64,000 nt of DNA, from the NCBI GenBank assembly GCA_028690665.1, contig JAQVAV010000007.1, positions 184,603-248,602 on the forward strand, read 5' to 3'. This DNA is from Paludibacter sp. GTDB lineage: Bacteria > Bacteroidota > Bacteroidia > Bacteroidales > Paludibacteraceae. The translations under genes and the position numbers were made by a program. How positions within the stretch are numbered: position 1 is the stretch's first letter; every line of letters starts with the position of its first letter. Positions 10,901 to 20,316 of the stretch are shown here, piece after piece. Under the pieces are notes generated by a model. The model had not been told where the DNA came from and searched no databases. It saw only the letters and a program-made list of their open reading frames with translations.

Positions 10901-11484
10901 GCCTGCACTGCTTCTGCATCAATTTCTTCAATTTTTTGTATTTCGTGTGAAGTACGGAATCCATCAAAGAAATGTACAAAAGGAACGCGGGTTTTAATTG
11001 CAGCAAGGTGAGCTACAGCGGCAATATCCATAACTTCCTGTACTGAGCCGGTTGCAAACATTGCACAGCCGGTCTGACGAACTGCCATTACGTCCTGGTG
11101 GTCTCCAAATATAGACAAAGCCTGAGTAGCAATAGCACGTGCAGATACGTGATAAACGCCCGGAAGTAATTCTCCGGAAACTTTATACATATTCGGGATC
11201 ATCAATAACAATCCCTGAGACGCTGTAAATGTTGTAGTCAGGGCTCCGGCCTGAAGCGAGCCATGCATAGCTGCTGCTGCACCTGCTTCTGATTGCATTT
11301 CCTGCACCTGAACTTTTTCACCGAACATGTTTTTACGGCCTGTAGCAGCCCATTCATCAACATATTCAGCCATAGTTGACGACGGAGTAATAGGATAAAT
11401 CGCTGCAACTTCGCTAAACATATAAGCGATATGTGCTGCGGCCTGATTCCCATCACATGTTAAGAATTTTTTTGTTTTAGCCAT
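7945..11484 (-). CDS. nifJ: Pyruvate:ferredoxin (flavodoxin) oxidoreductase
   Basis: 1179 aa single-chain PFOR; CIQCNQCAYVCPHA and CLGCDNCADVCPG clusters; YPITPSSTMAEYVDEW; GGDGWAYDIGFGGLDHV. Confidence 0.97.
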   Translation of the reverse strand: MAKTKKFLTCDGNQAAAHIAYMFSEVAAIYPITPSSTMAEYVDEWAATGRKNMFGEKVQVQEMQSEAGAAAAMHGSLQAGALTTTFTASQGLLLMIPNMYKVSGELLPGVYHVSARAIATQALSIFGDHQDVMAVRQTGCAMFATGSVQEVMDIAAVAHLAAIKTRVPFVHFFDGFRTSHEIQKIEEIDAEAVQALVDQDALKAFRDRALNPEHPVARGTAQNPDIYFQAREAANPFYEVIPAVVEDYLNKLNAITGRKYGLFDYYGAPDADRVVIAMGSATEAIREGIDHLTAEGEKVGLISVHLYRPFSAKHFLAALPKTAKRICVLDRTKEPGAGGEPLYLDVKDALYGTENQPLVVGGRYGLSSKDFTPAQVLAVYKNLALPSPRNGFTVGIVDDITFTSLPLGEEVSLGGEGIVEAKFYGLGADGTVGANKNSIKIIGDNTNKYCQAYFAYDSKKSGGFTCSHLRFGDSPIRSTYLVTTPNFVACHVQAYLHLYDVTKGLKKNGTFLLNTIWTPEEVQKNLPAKVKKYLAANNITLYIIDATNIALEIGLGNRTNTILQSAFFRITKVIPVELAVEQMKKFIVKSYGKKGEDVVNKNYAAVDRGGEYVKVDVLPEWANLADEDALIHNNNVPAFIKDVVYPINAQAGDDIPVSAFKNREDGTWDQGTAKFEKRGVAAKVPVWDKDNCIQCNQCAYVCPHAAIRPFVLDQAELSKAPFAADTLKANGKQFADMQFRIQVDVLDCLGCDNCADVCPGNKNGKALKMVSIETQYENQDNWDFCVENVKTKQNLVDTKANVKNSQFATPLFEFSGACAGCGETPYVKLITQLFGDHQMVSNATGCSSIYSASAPSTPYTTNEDGRGPAWANSLFEDNAEFGLGMVFAVQQMRDRLVRLMTSASEENCCSDELKDLFAQWIEFREDAAKTKELAAKITPLVKEGKCSYCKEIAELSQYLIKQSQWIIGGDGWAYDIGFGGLDHVIASGKNVNILVLDTEVYSNTGGQASKSTPVGAVAKFAASGKRIRKKDLGMIAATYGYVYVAQVAMGANQAQTLKAIREAEAYDGPSIVIAYSPCISHGLRKGMGKAQDEQKLAVECGYWHLYRYNPDLEKEGKNPMVVDSKEPQWEKFQDFLKGEVRYTSLSKQFPQEANELFLAAEENAKWRYNGYKRMESQQF

Positions 11485-11545
11485 TTTGTTTGTAAATTAT
11501 AGTTGTTTATTATATTATTTGAATTAAATAATCATTTGTAGTTTG

Positions 11546-12727
11546 TTAATATAAAAAGCCGAATAACCAAAGCGGAATTTCATTTCTATTTCCTATTTGA
11601 ATATCGTCAACGGCGTAATATATTTTAGTTGTGTTTTTATGAACATGTTTATTATTACATTTAAAGTGATACTGCGAATCAATTGTAAAATCGTTTTGAT
11701 AACGGCTTAAATTCACCTTGTGTTTCGCATGTAAAGCGTTGTAAAAAAAAGTTTTACGTTCTGCTTCCTTATCTATGTTGTCTTTATTTATAACATGCAT
11801 TAGATTCGTGTTTTGCACATAAATCTGTTTTGGTTTTTTGGGAAATTCTTCTCCTTCTGCATATAATAAATTTAGCAATCGTGCATCTTTCAGGTATTTG
11901 ATATAATTCATAATTGTTGCACGTGACGTCTCAATTTCTACACTGAGCTGACTTACATTAGGTCCTGCAGGAGCGCTAATCATTAATATGTATAAAAGCT
12001 TCCTGATTTTAGAAAGATATTTCAAATCAATTTGCTTGATAAGTAAAATGTCTACTTCAAGCATCATATTCATTGTTTTCAGCAAATTTTCAGAATAATT
12101 TCTTTCTTCAAGATAAAAAGGATAGAATCCATGATGAAGATATGGCTGAAAAAAGTCAAACGGATTTATTTGGGTACAAATTTCTTGTGCAATTTGTACA
12201 TGATTATGAATAATATCGTTTAATGAATATGATTTAAAACCTGTACCAGCTTCATAATTCAAAAATTCTCTGAATGAAAATCCTCTAAGATTATATGAAG
12301 CTACAATATTCTGAATGTCGGGGTTATCCTCAATTAAACGCATCACCGACGAGCCGGAAAAGACAATGTGCAGTTCGGGGAAACGATCGTAACATTCACG
12401 TAACTCCTTTGACCAGTTTTCATATTTGAAGGTTTGGTCTATCAATAATGTTTTTCCTCCTTGTTTGCAAAATTCTTCGGCAAACTCGACTAATGTGTGC
12501 TGTGTAAAATAAAAATTATTAAAATTGATGTACAGACAGCTTTTGTCTGTTCCAAATTTTTCTTTAGCGTACTGGAGCAAGAATGTGGTTTTTCCTACCC
12601 CGCGACAACCTTTAATGCCAATCAGGCGGTGCGACCAATCAATCTCATCCATCAATAACCTTCTTACAGGTGATTTAACGTGTTTGACTAAGTAGGTGTG
12701 TGTGTTATAAAACGCCTCCATGTACAA
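11546..12727 (-). CDS. AAA-family ATPase (DUF4143-type ATP-binding protein)
   Basis: Walker A GCRGVGKTTFLLQ; LLIDQTFKYENW; HIVFSGSSV; C-terminal wHTH-like region. Confidence 0.8.
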   Translation of the reverse strand: MYMEAFYNTHTYLVKHVKSPVRRLLMDEIDWSHRLIGIKGCRGVGKTTFLLQYAKEKFGTDKSCLYINFNNFYFTQHTLVEFAEEFCKQGGKTLLIDQTFKYENWSKELRECYDRFPELHIVFSGSSVMRLIEDNPDIQNIVASYNLRGFSFREFLNYEAGTGFKSYSLNDIIHNHVQIAQEICTQINPFDFFQPYLHHGFYPFYLEERNYSENLLKTMNMMLEVDILLIKQIDLKYLSKIRKLLYILMISAPAGPNVSQLSVEIETSRATIMNYIKYLKDARLLNLLYAEGEEFPKKPKQIYVQNTNLMHVINKDNIDKEAERKTFFYNALHAKHKVNLSRYQNDFTIDSQYHFKCNNKHVHKNTTKIYYAVDDIQIGNRNEIPLWLFGFLY

Positions 12728-12924
12728 TTAATTTCCTGCAAAAATACGATAAAAAATCTGTTTTGCAATGTAGAGATGGCAAAAATTAGATTAATATAGA
12801 TTAAGTTGTTGATATATAATGATATAAAATATTAAAATATGAATAATTATTCAAATAATCTATAGAAATCAGATTTTTTTATAAAAGAGAAAGTAATGAA
12901 GATTTTAGATTTATATATGATATA

Positions 12925-12964
12925 AAAAACCGGATCTCTGTTTTTTTTCAGAAGTCCGGTTTTT
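12925..12964 (-). terminator. Terminator downstream of OMP gene
   Basis: AAAAACCGGA ... TCCGGTTTTT stem. Confidence 0.75.
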
Positions 12965-12985
12965 AATGCTTTAATATATGTTATT

Positions 12986-14557
12986 CTAAAATCTCAATCC
13001 GAAAGTGGCAACTATATTGTTATTGGTAGTTATAATATTGGCAGGTTTAAGTCCTGATTGAAGATCGGAGTCATTAAATGTATAATAATCCTCATCTAAG
13101 ATTTTGTGCATATAGGCAAAGTCAATATACCAGGATGATTCTCTGTATCCAAACCCTGTTGTTAAATAGTTGGTCTTGTTGTGTAGAAAATATTCTGGAT
13201 CTGTGCGTACTGTACTTGGAATCATATATTTTACAGCGGAGCTTTTGGTTATTGCACTTACATTTGCATATCCTGCTCTTAATGAAACATTATCATTGAC
13301 TTTATATTCTCCACCAATTTTGATTGTTCTGGAATTGTTAGTCATATCCTGTATATCTTGATTGTCATAAGTATAATCCTGTTGGTTTCCATACTTATCC
13401 ATTAATTTAGTACCCTTGTAATTATTATATACATATTCTGCACTTATCAGTCCTTTGTCTTGTATGATAAAGGCTGCACTGAGGTTCAGCCTGAGAGGAG
13501 TTTGTACCTGATAATCTACATATCCGGTAGGAGTAGAGATTGTATATTTATTTAAGTAATCCATATTTGATGATCTATTATTCAAATTTACTGAAGATAA
13601 TGTTGAATAATTTTCAGTTGTTACCGCATAAAAAGTCGGGGAATGTATTGATGCTCCGAATCTCATAAAGTCAACCGGAGCATAAATAGCACCAAGATCG
13701 AAGTTGACTCCACTTCCTTTGGTCGTAACTGTATTTTCGATGCTCATGGAACCTCCAGCTCCAAAAGCTTCGCTGTAAGTACTTACTGCTTTGTAATCAA
13801 TATATTGAAAATTTAAAGAAACTCCGAAATAAAACGAATTGCTAAAATTACCTGCCCACGAAAGGGAATACTGATTTATTCCTCCTGTTTCTGTTAATAA
13901 GTAAGATGGACTAACAGTTTCACCTGTATTCAGGAGTGAATTCCATTTTCCACTGTTTGCAGCAGTTTCATTTATTAAATATCCTTCGTAAGATAGGATG
14001 GACATCCAAGGAACATAATCCTCATTAAATGGCTCATAAGAACCAGCGACATAAGTAAGATCTGTGCTAGTTAAGTCTTCAGAAAAGTATGAATAATAAT
14101 CTGTGATTGATGCAGCCATTGCACCAGCTTTAGCATAAATATATCTGTTGAAATCTTTGAGTTTATTGTATGAAAATGAAAAGTTAGAGCTTAATAATCC
14201 GGTATATCCGCTTTCGCTTCTCCATGTTGGAAAAGCTAATACCAAAGATAAGTTATCTAATCCTGTTTTATATTTACTGTCATTAGTATTTATTCCGTTC
14301 CATGTTCCAGAAGTGTTTTGAAGCAAAGCATCTCCTGTTATGGAAATATCAGATTTTCGGTATATTCCAAGTCCGGCGGGATTATCTTTTATGGCTGAAG
14401 CATCTCCACCCAATGCACCAAAAGCTCCTGCCATTGAACTGTATCTGGCTGTACCTATTATATCGTTATCAGATATTTTTAGTGCATCAAACATTGTTTG
14501 AGAGAAGCCTGCAGTACATCCTAATATTGCTGAAATTGCTACAATAATACGTTTCAT
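12986..14557 (-). CDS. FadL/OmpP1-type outer-membrane transport protein
   Basis: Signal peptide; TARYSSMAGAFGALGGDASAIKDNPAGLGIYRKSDISI; ends in aromatic beta-strand (ATFGLRF). Confidence 0.85.
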   Translation of the reverse strand: MKRIIVAISAILGCTAGFSQTMFDALKISDNDIIGTARYSSMAGAFGALGGDASAIKDNPAGLGIYRKSDISITGDALLQNTSGTWNGINTNDSKYKTGLDNLSLVLAFPTWRSESGYTGLLSSNFSFSYNKLKDFNRYIYAKAGAMAASITDYYSYFSEDLTSTDLTYVAGSYEPFNEDYVPWMSILSYEGYLINETAANSGKWNSLLNTGETVSPSYLLTETGGINQYSLSWAGNFSNSFYFGVSLNFQYIDYKAVSTYSEAFGAGGSMSIENTVTTKGSGVNFDLGAIYAPVDFMRFGASIHSPTFYAVTTENYSTLSSVNLNNRSSNMDYLNKYTISTPTGYVDYQVQTPLRLNLSAAFIIQDKGLISAEYVYNNYKGTKLMDKYGNQQDYTYDNQDIQDMTNNSRTIKIGGEYKVNDNVSLRAGYANVSAITKSSAVKYMIPSTVRTDPEYFLHNKTNYLTTGFGYRESSWYIDFAYMHKILDEDYYTFNDSDLQSGLKPANIITTNNNIVATFGLRF

Positions 14558-14599
14558 GGGTTATAATTTTTTATTCTTAGATCTGATGATATAATTGAT

Positions 14600-16027
14600 T
14601 TATCTGCGTCCTCCCGAACTCCTGGAGGAACCTCTGCTACTACTGCTACTTCCACCTGAGTACGAGCCTGAAGATGAGCTTCTTGAGCTGCTTCCGCTTG
14701 AGTAGGAACTGCTTCCGGAAGAGCTTGATCTGTAAGATGATGAACTACCGGAAGAAGACGATCCACTGTAGGTTGATCTGGAAGGAGTTGAATATGTGCT
14801 TCCGGAACTCCGGGATGTTGTTGGAGTACCTGTGGAATATGTTGTTCTGCTAGAAGAATTTGTACGTGAATTAGTTGGAGTTGAACTTGTATATGAAGAT
14901 CTTGTTCTTGTGATATTTGAAGAAGATTTTGTCCCTGTGTTGTATGTTGTTCTTTCTGAAGAACTTGTTGTATGTCCACTTCTGCTTTGAGGTGATATTG
15001 TTCCGGTGCTATTTCTTTCTGCTGTCCTGCTGTAATTATATAAAGCAGCTGATCTGGAATTCGTTGAATTGCTATTTATTGCTTTGATTGTTCTTGTTCC
15101 TGTTGAGTTTGTTATAGTTCTGGAAGTTCCGGAATTACTTAATCTGGTATAATTGTTTCTGGATGCAATATTGTTAGAAGTTCTGCTTCCACCTATAGTC
15201 GTTGATGATTGAACTCTTCTTGCACCGTTACTAGATGAACCTCTGCTAATTGCAGTATTGAGTGCTCTTCGGTTTCCCTCATCGTGATGAGAATTTCTAT
15301 TATTGAGAGTGTAACCCCCATAAGCAGGCCAACCACCCCCGTAGTTGCCGTAGTATGGATAGTTCCAACCATAATATCCGTTGTAGTATGGGTAGTCCCA
15401 ACCATAATATCCTCCATAATATCCTCCGTACGGATAACCCCAACTACTATATCCATAGTATGGATAACCCCAACTGTAGTATGGATATCCCCAGGCGCCT
15501 CTTCTCCAATACCAGCTTGAATAACTGTAAGGGCTATACATGTAATCAAACCAGTATGGATTGGTCCACGTCGGAGTTATGACTGCATAGGTGTTGTCGA
15601 TATAAATATTCCAGTCAAAATCATTCAGAAAATAAATATCATTATATCCCGGATCTCCAAGATATATAGTGAATTTAGGATTATGGAATTTTCTGATTCT
15701 TTCAGCATATTCAAGATCAGTCTGAGACCCGTTAAACCCATTCAGATAATATCCGTTTTCATTGTCAGTATATTGCGTACTGTCAGGAATTTCGGATAAA
15801 ATGAGTGTCGTATCTTTTGTTGTAACGGCAACAGGAGTGTTACGGTCAACAAAAATAATTTCTTTGGCCCCGTTTTTGATTGTTGTTTTTTTTGCAGTAG
15901 GCGTTTTTGCTGCTTTTTTTGCATCGCTGGCGGTGAAATATACATCGTCGACAATGCCACTATTCTGTGCAAAAAGCTGTATAGTGAACATCAAAAGCAA
16001 AATGGTTGATAAATAGGTTGTTTTCAT
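14600..16027 (-). CDS. Secreted low-complexity protein: Tyr/Trp/Gly-rich middle, Ser/Arg/Gly-rich tail; function unknown
   Basis: Signal peptide, SWGYPYYGYSSWGYPYGGYYGGYYGWDYPYYNGYYGWNYPYYG tract and SSSSGSSSSYRSS... tail; same operon orientation as 12986..14557. Confidence 0.75.
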   Translation of the reverse strand: MKTTYLSTILLLMFTIQLFAQNSGIVDDVYFTASDAKKAAKTPTAKKTTIKNGAKEIIFVDRNTPVAVTTKDTTLILSEIPDSTQYTDNENGYYLNGFNGSQTDLEYAERIRKFHNPKFTIYLGDPGYNDIYFLNDFDWNIYIDNTYAVITPTWTNPYWFDYMYSPYSYSSWYWRRGAWGYPYYSWGYPYYGYSSWGYPYGGYYGGYYGWDYPYYNGYYGWNYPYYGNYGGGWPAYGGYTLNNRNSHHDEGNRRALNTAISRGSSSNGARRVQSSTTIGGSRTSNNIASRNNYTRLSNSGTSRTITNSTGTRTIKAINSNSTNSRSAALYNYSRTAERNSTGTISPQSRSGHTTSSSERTTYNTGTKSSSNITRTRSSYTSSTPTNSRTNSSSRTTYSTGTPTTSRSSGSTYSTPSRSTYSGSSSSGSSSSYRSSSSGSSSYSSGSSSRSSSSGSYSGGSSSSSRGSSRSSGGRR

Positions 16028-16242
16028 GATTTTTCCTCCTGAAAAAATGAATTATTTTATTATAAACTAAAACAATAATCATGCCATGTAGTAAACGATG
16101 AACGACGATTAAAAAAGAAAAATAGCACTTTATATCAAATTGTTTAATTATTTTTGTTTTGTATTTTAAACGTATAAGACCTTTATATCGTTTTTAAAAA
16201 TAGTTTATAATTTATTTAATTATTATAATTAACTTATTAGTT

Positions 16243-17082
16243 ATGGATTATACACAGGTTACGTTTTCCATAGAACCCTATGAAGAATATATTGCAGATG
16301 TTTTAGCGGCAGAGTTGGGTGAAATAGGTTTTGATAGTTTTGTTCCGACTAACAATGGAATAGATGCTTATATTTTGACAAGTGCTTTTTCTGAGAAAGA
16401 ACTGAAAAATCTTTTGTCGGATTTCGTTTTTGATACTTCAATAGAATATATAATTAATGAAATTGAATCGAAAAACTGGAATGAAGAATGGGAGAAGCAT
16501 TATTTTGAACCTATTGTAATCGGCGAGGAGTGTGTAATTCATTCATCTTTTCACAAAAATGTTCCAAGGGTAAAATATGATATTATTATCGATCCTAAGA
16601 TGGCTTTTGGAACTGGCCATCATGAAACAACAAGCTTGATGATAGCAGAGATTCTGAAAATGAATTTAGCAGGAAAAGAAGTTTTGGATATGGGGTGTGG
16701 AACAGCTGTTTTAGCGATATTGGCGGCTATGAAGGGAGCTACAAAACTAACTGCGATAGATATTGATACATGGTGCACTGAAAATTCCATGGAGAATATT
16801 GAACAAAATCATGTGAGTGGAATAGATGTGAAACTTGGCGGAGCCGAACTTTTGGATGGATTACATTTTGATATTATTCTGGCAAATATCAACAGAAATA
16901 TTTTGTTGGCCGATATGGAAAAATATGCTACATGTTTAAAAGAAGGCGGTTTCTTATACATGAGCGGTTTTTATAAGGCAGATATACCTTTGATTGAAGT
17001 GGAAGCCAATAGAAATGGTCTGGCTGTTGAGAGTTTTCAGGAGAAAAATAACTGGGTAGTTGTAAAAACGAAAAAAGAATAG
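16243..17082 (+). CDS. prmA: Ribosomal protein L11 methyltransferase
   Basis: DPKMAFGTGHHETTSLM, VLDMGCGTAVLAILAAMKGA, DIILANINRNILL. Confidence 0.95.
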   Translation: MDYTQVTFSIEPYEEYIADVLAAELGEIGFDSFVPTNNGIDAYILTSAFSEKELKNLLSDFVFDTSIEYIINEIESKNWNEEWEKHYFEPIVIGEECVIHSSFHKNVPRVKYDIIIDPKMAFGTGHHETTSLMIAEILKMNLAGKEVLDMGCGTAVLAILAAMKGATKLTAIDIDTWCTENSMENIEQNHVSGIDVKLGGAELLDGLHFDIILANINRNILLADMEKYATCLKEGGFLYMSGFYKADIPLIEVEANRNGLAVESFQEKNNWVVVKTKKE

Positions 17083-17154
17083 ACCCGATGTTAAAGGCTC
17101 GATTGGAAAGTAATTTTCAACTTTCCAATCTGACAGTACCATTGATTCTGTGAA

Positions 17155-17544
17155 TTATTCTGTGATTTCAATTCGGTTGCCCTCGCAATCTTCAATAACA
17201 CTTTCATAGTAGCCATCCCCTGTTGTTCTTGGCTCGCTAACAATCACATAACCATTTGAACGTAATAATTCGGTTAAAGAATTAATAGCTGCTTTATTTC
17301 CGACAGAAATAGAAAAATGTGTTACCCCTTTATAAAAAGACTGCTTGTCTAAAAGCGTCTTTATTGTAGGATCATGCATCAATTCTATTCTTGTTGATTC
17401 ATTTCGAAAAGATAAAAAGTAGGATGAAAAGTTTTTTACTGGATTTGTATATTTTTCCCCGCACTGCATATTGAAATACCTGACATAGAAATTTTTCATT
17501 TTGTCTAAGTCTTTTGTCCAAATTGCAAGATGTTCTATTCGCAT
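17155..17544 (-). CDS. VOC/glyoxalase family protein
   Basis: MRIEHLAIWTKDLDKMKNFYVRYF...THFSISVG...YESVIEDCEGNRIEI. Confidence 0.85.
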   Translation of the reverse strand: MRIEHLAIWTKDLDKMKNFYVRYFNMQCGEKYTNPVKNFSSYFLSFRNESTRIELMHDPTIKTLLDKQSFYKGVTHFSISVGNKAAINSLTELLRSNGYVIVSEPRTTGDGYYESVIEDCEGNRIEITE

Positions 17545-17660
17545 TATTTTATGGGCAGATTATGTTTATAATTAGAATTGTGATTGTATGATCTGTTTTA
17601 GATAAATAAATTTTTTCGTGAAATCCTCATTGAAAAGTATATTTTAAAAATCGTTTTAAG

Positions 17661-18023
17661 TTATTTTTTTGCGATAATTTCCTGTAATCTGTATTTTACA
17701 ATTTTCTCAATAAGTTCTCCTGGTAATTCTGTATTTACTGGAATTTGAATAGTTCCTTTCGAGGTCTTGAAGTTTTTTAATTCTTCTGCAAAATATACAA
17801 TAGGTGAAGCTGTCGGGTAGAATCCAATGTGATTTTTGTGGGCCGCAAAATAAACAAGTACAGACTGTTGTCTGAATGCCGGCATTCCATAGCTGATTGT
17901 TTCCGTGGCTTCCGGAGCCGATTCATGAATGATTTTCTGGAGCTTTTTTAATATTGGTTTTACATTTTCAGCCTGATTCTCAATATAATCATCGATGGTC
18001 TGGTACGTTTTCTTTGATTCCAT
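17661..18023 (-). CDS. DUF1801 (YdhG-type iron-chaperone-like) protein
   Basis: TIDDYIENQ...ETISYGMPAFRQQSVLVYFAAHKNHIGFYP. Confidence 0.8.
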   Translation of the reverse strand: MESKKTYQTIDDYIENQAENVKPILKKLQKIIHESAPEATETISYGMPAFRQQSVLVYFAAHKNHIGFYPTASPIVYFAEELKNFKTSKGTIQIPVNTELPGELIEKIVKYRLQEIIAKK

Positions 18024-18064
18024 TAATTTTGAATTAGATAATAGTAGATTATATTTTTGATAAA

Positions 18065-18667
18065 TTATATTCCGGATTTGACCTCCACTTCGATAATTTT
18101 ATTCAGTTTTGATTCCAGTATTTTTGCTTCCGACTGGCGGATAGATAAGCTTATCTCGCAATTATTGTCAAAGTGTTGGCTGATTACTTCCGGATTCAAT
18201 TCTTTAATTATACGCATGACGTCATTCATTAACTCGTACCCGAAAACCACCTGAAATTTTATATCGATTGTTTTTTCGGTTATCTCTGTATTATTCAGAG
18301 CATCAATGGTGGCTTCTTTATAGGCTATTATGAGTCCGCCGGTTCCGAGGAGTATTCCACCAAAATATCTGACTACGATAACAAGAATATCGGTAAGCTC
18401 GCGGGAATTAATTTGTCCGAGTATTGGACGCCCTGCTGTACCGGAAGGTTCTCCATCGTCGTTGGCACGAAATTCCTTACGTTCATGTCCAAGCATGTAG
18501 GCATAACAAATATGCCGTGCATCAAAATACCTTTTTCTGAAATCTTTGATAATATCTTTAATCTCATCAATGTTTGAAACCGGGATTGCAAACGAAAGAA
18601 ATTTGCTTCCTTTTTCTTTATAAATTCCTTCTGAAGATTGTCGTATGGTGAGAAATGTATCGGACAT
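18065..18667 (-). CDS. YigZ/IMPACT family protein
   Basis: KGSKFLSFA...RHICYAYMLG...NDDGEPSGTAGRPILGQI...VVRYFGGILLGTGGLIIAY. Confidence 0.93.
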   Translation of the reverse strand: MSDTFLTIRQSSEGIYKEKGSKFLSFAIPVSNIDEIKDIIKDFRKRYFDARHICYAYMLGHERKEFRANDDGEPSGTAGRPILGQINSRELTDILVIVVRYFGGILLGTGGLIIAYKEATIDALNNTEITEKTIDIKFQVVFGYELMNDVMRIIKELNPEVISQHFDNNCEISLSIRQSEAKILESKLNKIIEVEVKSGI

Positions 18668-18921
18668 TAGTCTGTATAAAAATTTAAAATAAGTCTCACA
18701 AAATTAATTAAAACGGGTTGAAATTGAAAATATTCTTATATGGACATATTTTTATGTTTATATCCCGTAAATATATAAAATTATGTGAAAATATTTTGTA
18801 ATGATTAACACATTAAAGATGATATTTCAATAAACATTAACTCTTTTGAATTGTTCCTTTAATAAAGATTGTGTTGCTTTACGATAATGGAAAAGATGTT
18901 TAACTTCACAAATATACTACC

Positions 18922-19314
18922 ATGTCAAAATTTGAATTAGAGCAGATTTATCTGCAATTGGAACACGAGATTAAGAGACTGAGTCAGTCTACGGACATCG
19001 TCTATCGTGACGCTACACGTGAAGATGCGCAACAAGCAGTAATTGATTTGAAAAGTGATATAGATAACTGGGTAGTTCGACTCAGAGACAGAAGCATTTC
19101 ATGTTATGAACTTGAAAACTTACTTGAAAATAAGAGGAGCAAAATAAAATTAATGAGGTTGAAGAATAAAGGATTGGATGAAATGGAAATGGAAATTTTC
19201 AAAGGAGATGTTCTTAGATTGATTGCACGTGCATTGATAAATACCTATCTCGAATCATTATTCCGAAACCAAAAGACTCTCAATCAGTTTCCGCAGGAAC
19301 TTTATGAACAATGA
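18922..19314 (+). CDS. Hypothetical helical protein
   Basis: Intact 130-aa ORF, charged helix composition, followed by terminator. Confidence 0.6.
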   Translation: MSKFELEQIYLQLEHEIKRLSQSTDIVYRDATREDAQQAVIDLKSDIDNWVVRLRDRSISCYELENLLENKRSKIKLMRLKNKGLDEMEMEIFKGDVLRLIARALINTYLESLFRNQKTLNQFPQELYEQ

Positions 19315-19338
19315 TTGTTCAAATATTGACAAACCCTG

Positions 19339-19369
19339 AAAACATCCATTGTAAAATGGATGTTTTTTT
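19339..19369 (+). terminator. Rho-independent terminator after 18922..19314
   Basis: AACATCCATT GTAA AATGGATGTT followed by TTTTT. Confidence 0.85.
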
Positions 19370-19401
19370 GTTTCTATGGCAATACCAACGGAAAAAAACT
19401 T

Positions 19402-19409
19402 TATATTTG
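19402..19409 (+). promoter_or_regulatory. Bacteroidetes -7-like box TATATTTG upstream of tRNA-Thr
   Basis: Matches TAnnTTTG, 18 nt before tRNA 5' end; no clear -33 box seen. Confidence 0.5.
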
Positions 19410-19427
19410 CACGCTCAAAATTTAAAA

Positions 19428-19500
19428 GCCTTTTTAGCTCAGTTGGTAGAGCAATTCATTCGTAATGAATAGGTCTGGGGTTCGAGTCCCCAAAAAGGCT
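19428..19500 (+). tRNA. tRNA-Thr (anticodon CGT)
   Basis: Full cloverleaf: acceptor GCCTTTT/AAAAGGC, D arm GCTC..GAGC, anticodon stem ATTCA/TGAAT with loop TTCGTAA, T arm TGGGG-TTCGAGT-CCCCA. Confidence 0.95.
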
Positions 19501-19631
19501 CTGATTTTATTCCGCTTTTTTGCGATTTCTTATCTGAACAATTTCGCAACTCTCTCGTTTACTTAACTGTATTACTTGTGTCATTAATGTCTCCCTCCTA
19601 AAGCAGAAACAAAACACGATATTTAATTTAT

Positions 19632-20222
19632 ATGAAGAAAAAAATTTATTTATCTTTTATTCTTTTCAATTTACTGACAGGGGCATCCGCCCAGAAAGAC
19701 ATAATATATAAAGTTCCTCATCAAATTAGTTTAGAAACGGGCTACAGGTATGTTTTACCTGTAATTGACCATTCGAATGTGCTAGGAGGAAATTCTGCTA
19801 CCAACGGTTATGGAATAATGCTTGATTATGGCTGGAAAGTAAGTGGTCTCAGTGATAAAAAAGCAAATGTATATCTCACGGTTCCTCTTGGTTATACGGT
19901 TATGCTTCCGGATAATGCGGTTTCCAAACGCTTATCAATGTTTAATTATGGCTGGACAGTAAGGCACGAAATCGGGAAAGGACGGAAATTTACTCCTTTT
20001 GCCGGTTATGGATTGTTGTTGAATACCTTAAAAGTTGATGGAACAGAGGGTGGCGTTATGGGACATCAAACGCGTTTTGAATTCGGAACTAATATGAATA
20101 CAACGGGTAAATTAAAATACTTTGCAAAAGTTCAGTATAGCTACACTTCTTATCCTAAACTCGGAGATTCGAAACGGGTTCATTTTCAGTATATAGATAT
20201 ACGGATGGGTTTAAGATTTTGA
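19632..20222 (+). CDS. Outer-membrane beta-barrel-like protein
   Basis: Signal peptide, alternating beta pattern, ends in IDIRMGLRF. Confidence 0.65.
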   Translation: MKKKIYLSFILFNLLTGASAQKDIIYKVPHQISLETGYRYVLPVIDHSNVLGGNSATNGYGIMLDYGWKVSGLSDKKANVYLTVPLGYTVMLPDNAVSKRLSMFNYGWTVRHEIGKGRKFTPFAGYGLLLNTLKVDGTEGGVMGHQTRFEFGTNMNTTGKLKYFAKVQYSYTSYPKLGDSKRVHFQYIDIRMGLRF

Positions 20223-20254
20223 CGGATAAAAGAATTTTTATCATAAAAAGTTCA

Positions 20255-20299
20255 ATACAATAAATCCCGTATGTCATATTCATACGGGATTTATTGTAT
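20255..20299. terminator. Bidirectional terminator between convergent genes
   Basis: Perfect 19-bp stem ATACAATAAATCCCGTATG / CATACGGGATTTATTGTAT with 7-nt loop. Confidence 0.85.
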
Positions 20300-20316
20300 G
20301 AGGCATTTTTAGAATA

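Noticed and set aside
14554-15549. Alternative-frame ORFs (Gln/Val- or Ile/Thr-rich) in the Ser- and Tyr-rich gene
   Set aside because: Frame-shifted readings of repetitive codons; the 475-aa frame has the signal peptide and proper start
17101-17130. Hairpin GATTGGAAAGT/ACTTTCCAATC after prmA as a terminator
   Set aside because: Good 11-bp stem but no T-tract; may be a weak terminator, not listed
19428-19500. tRNA-Thr as an integration site for an adjacent island
   Set aside because: No integrase or repeated tRNA 3' end nearby; flanking genes look core-like
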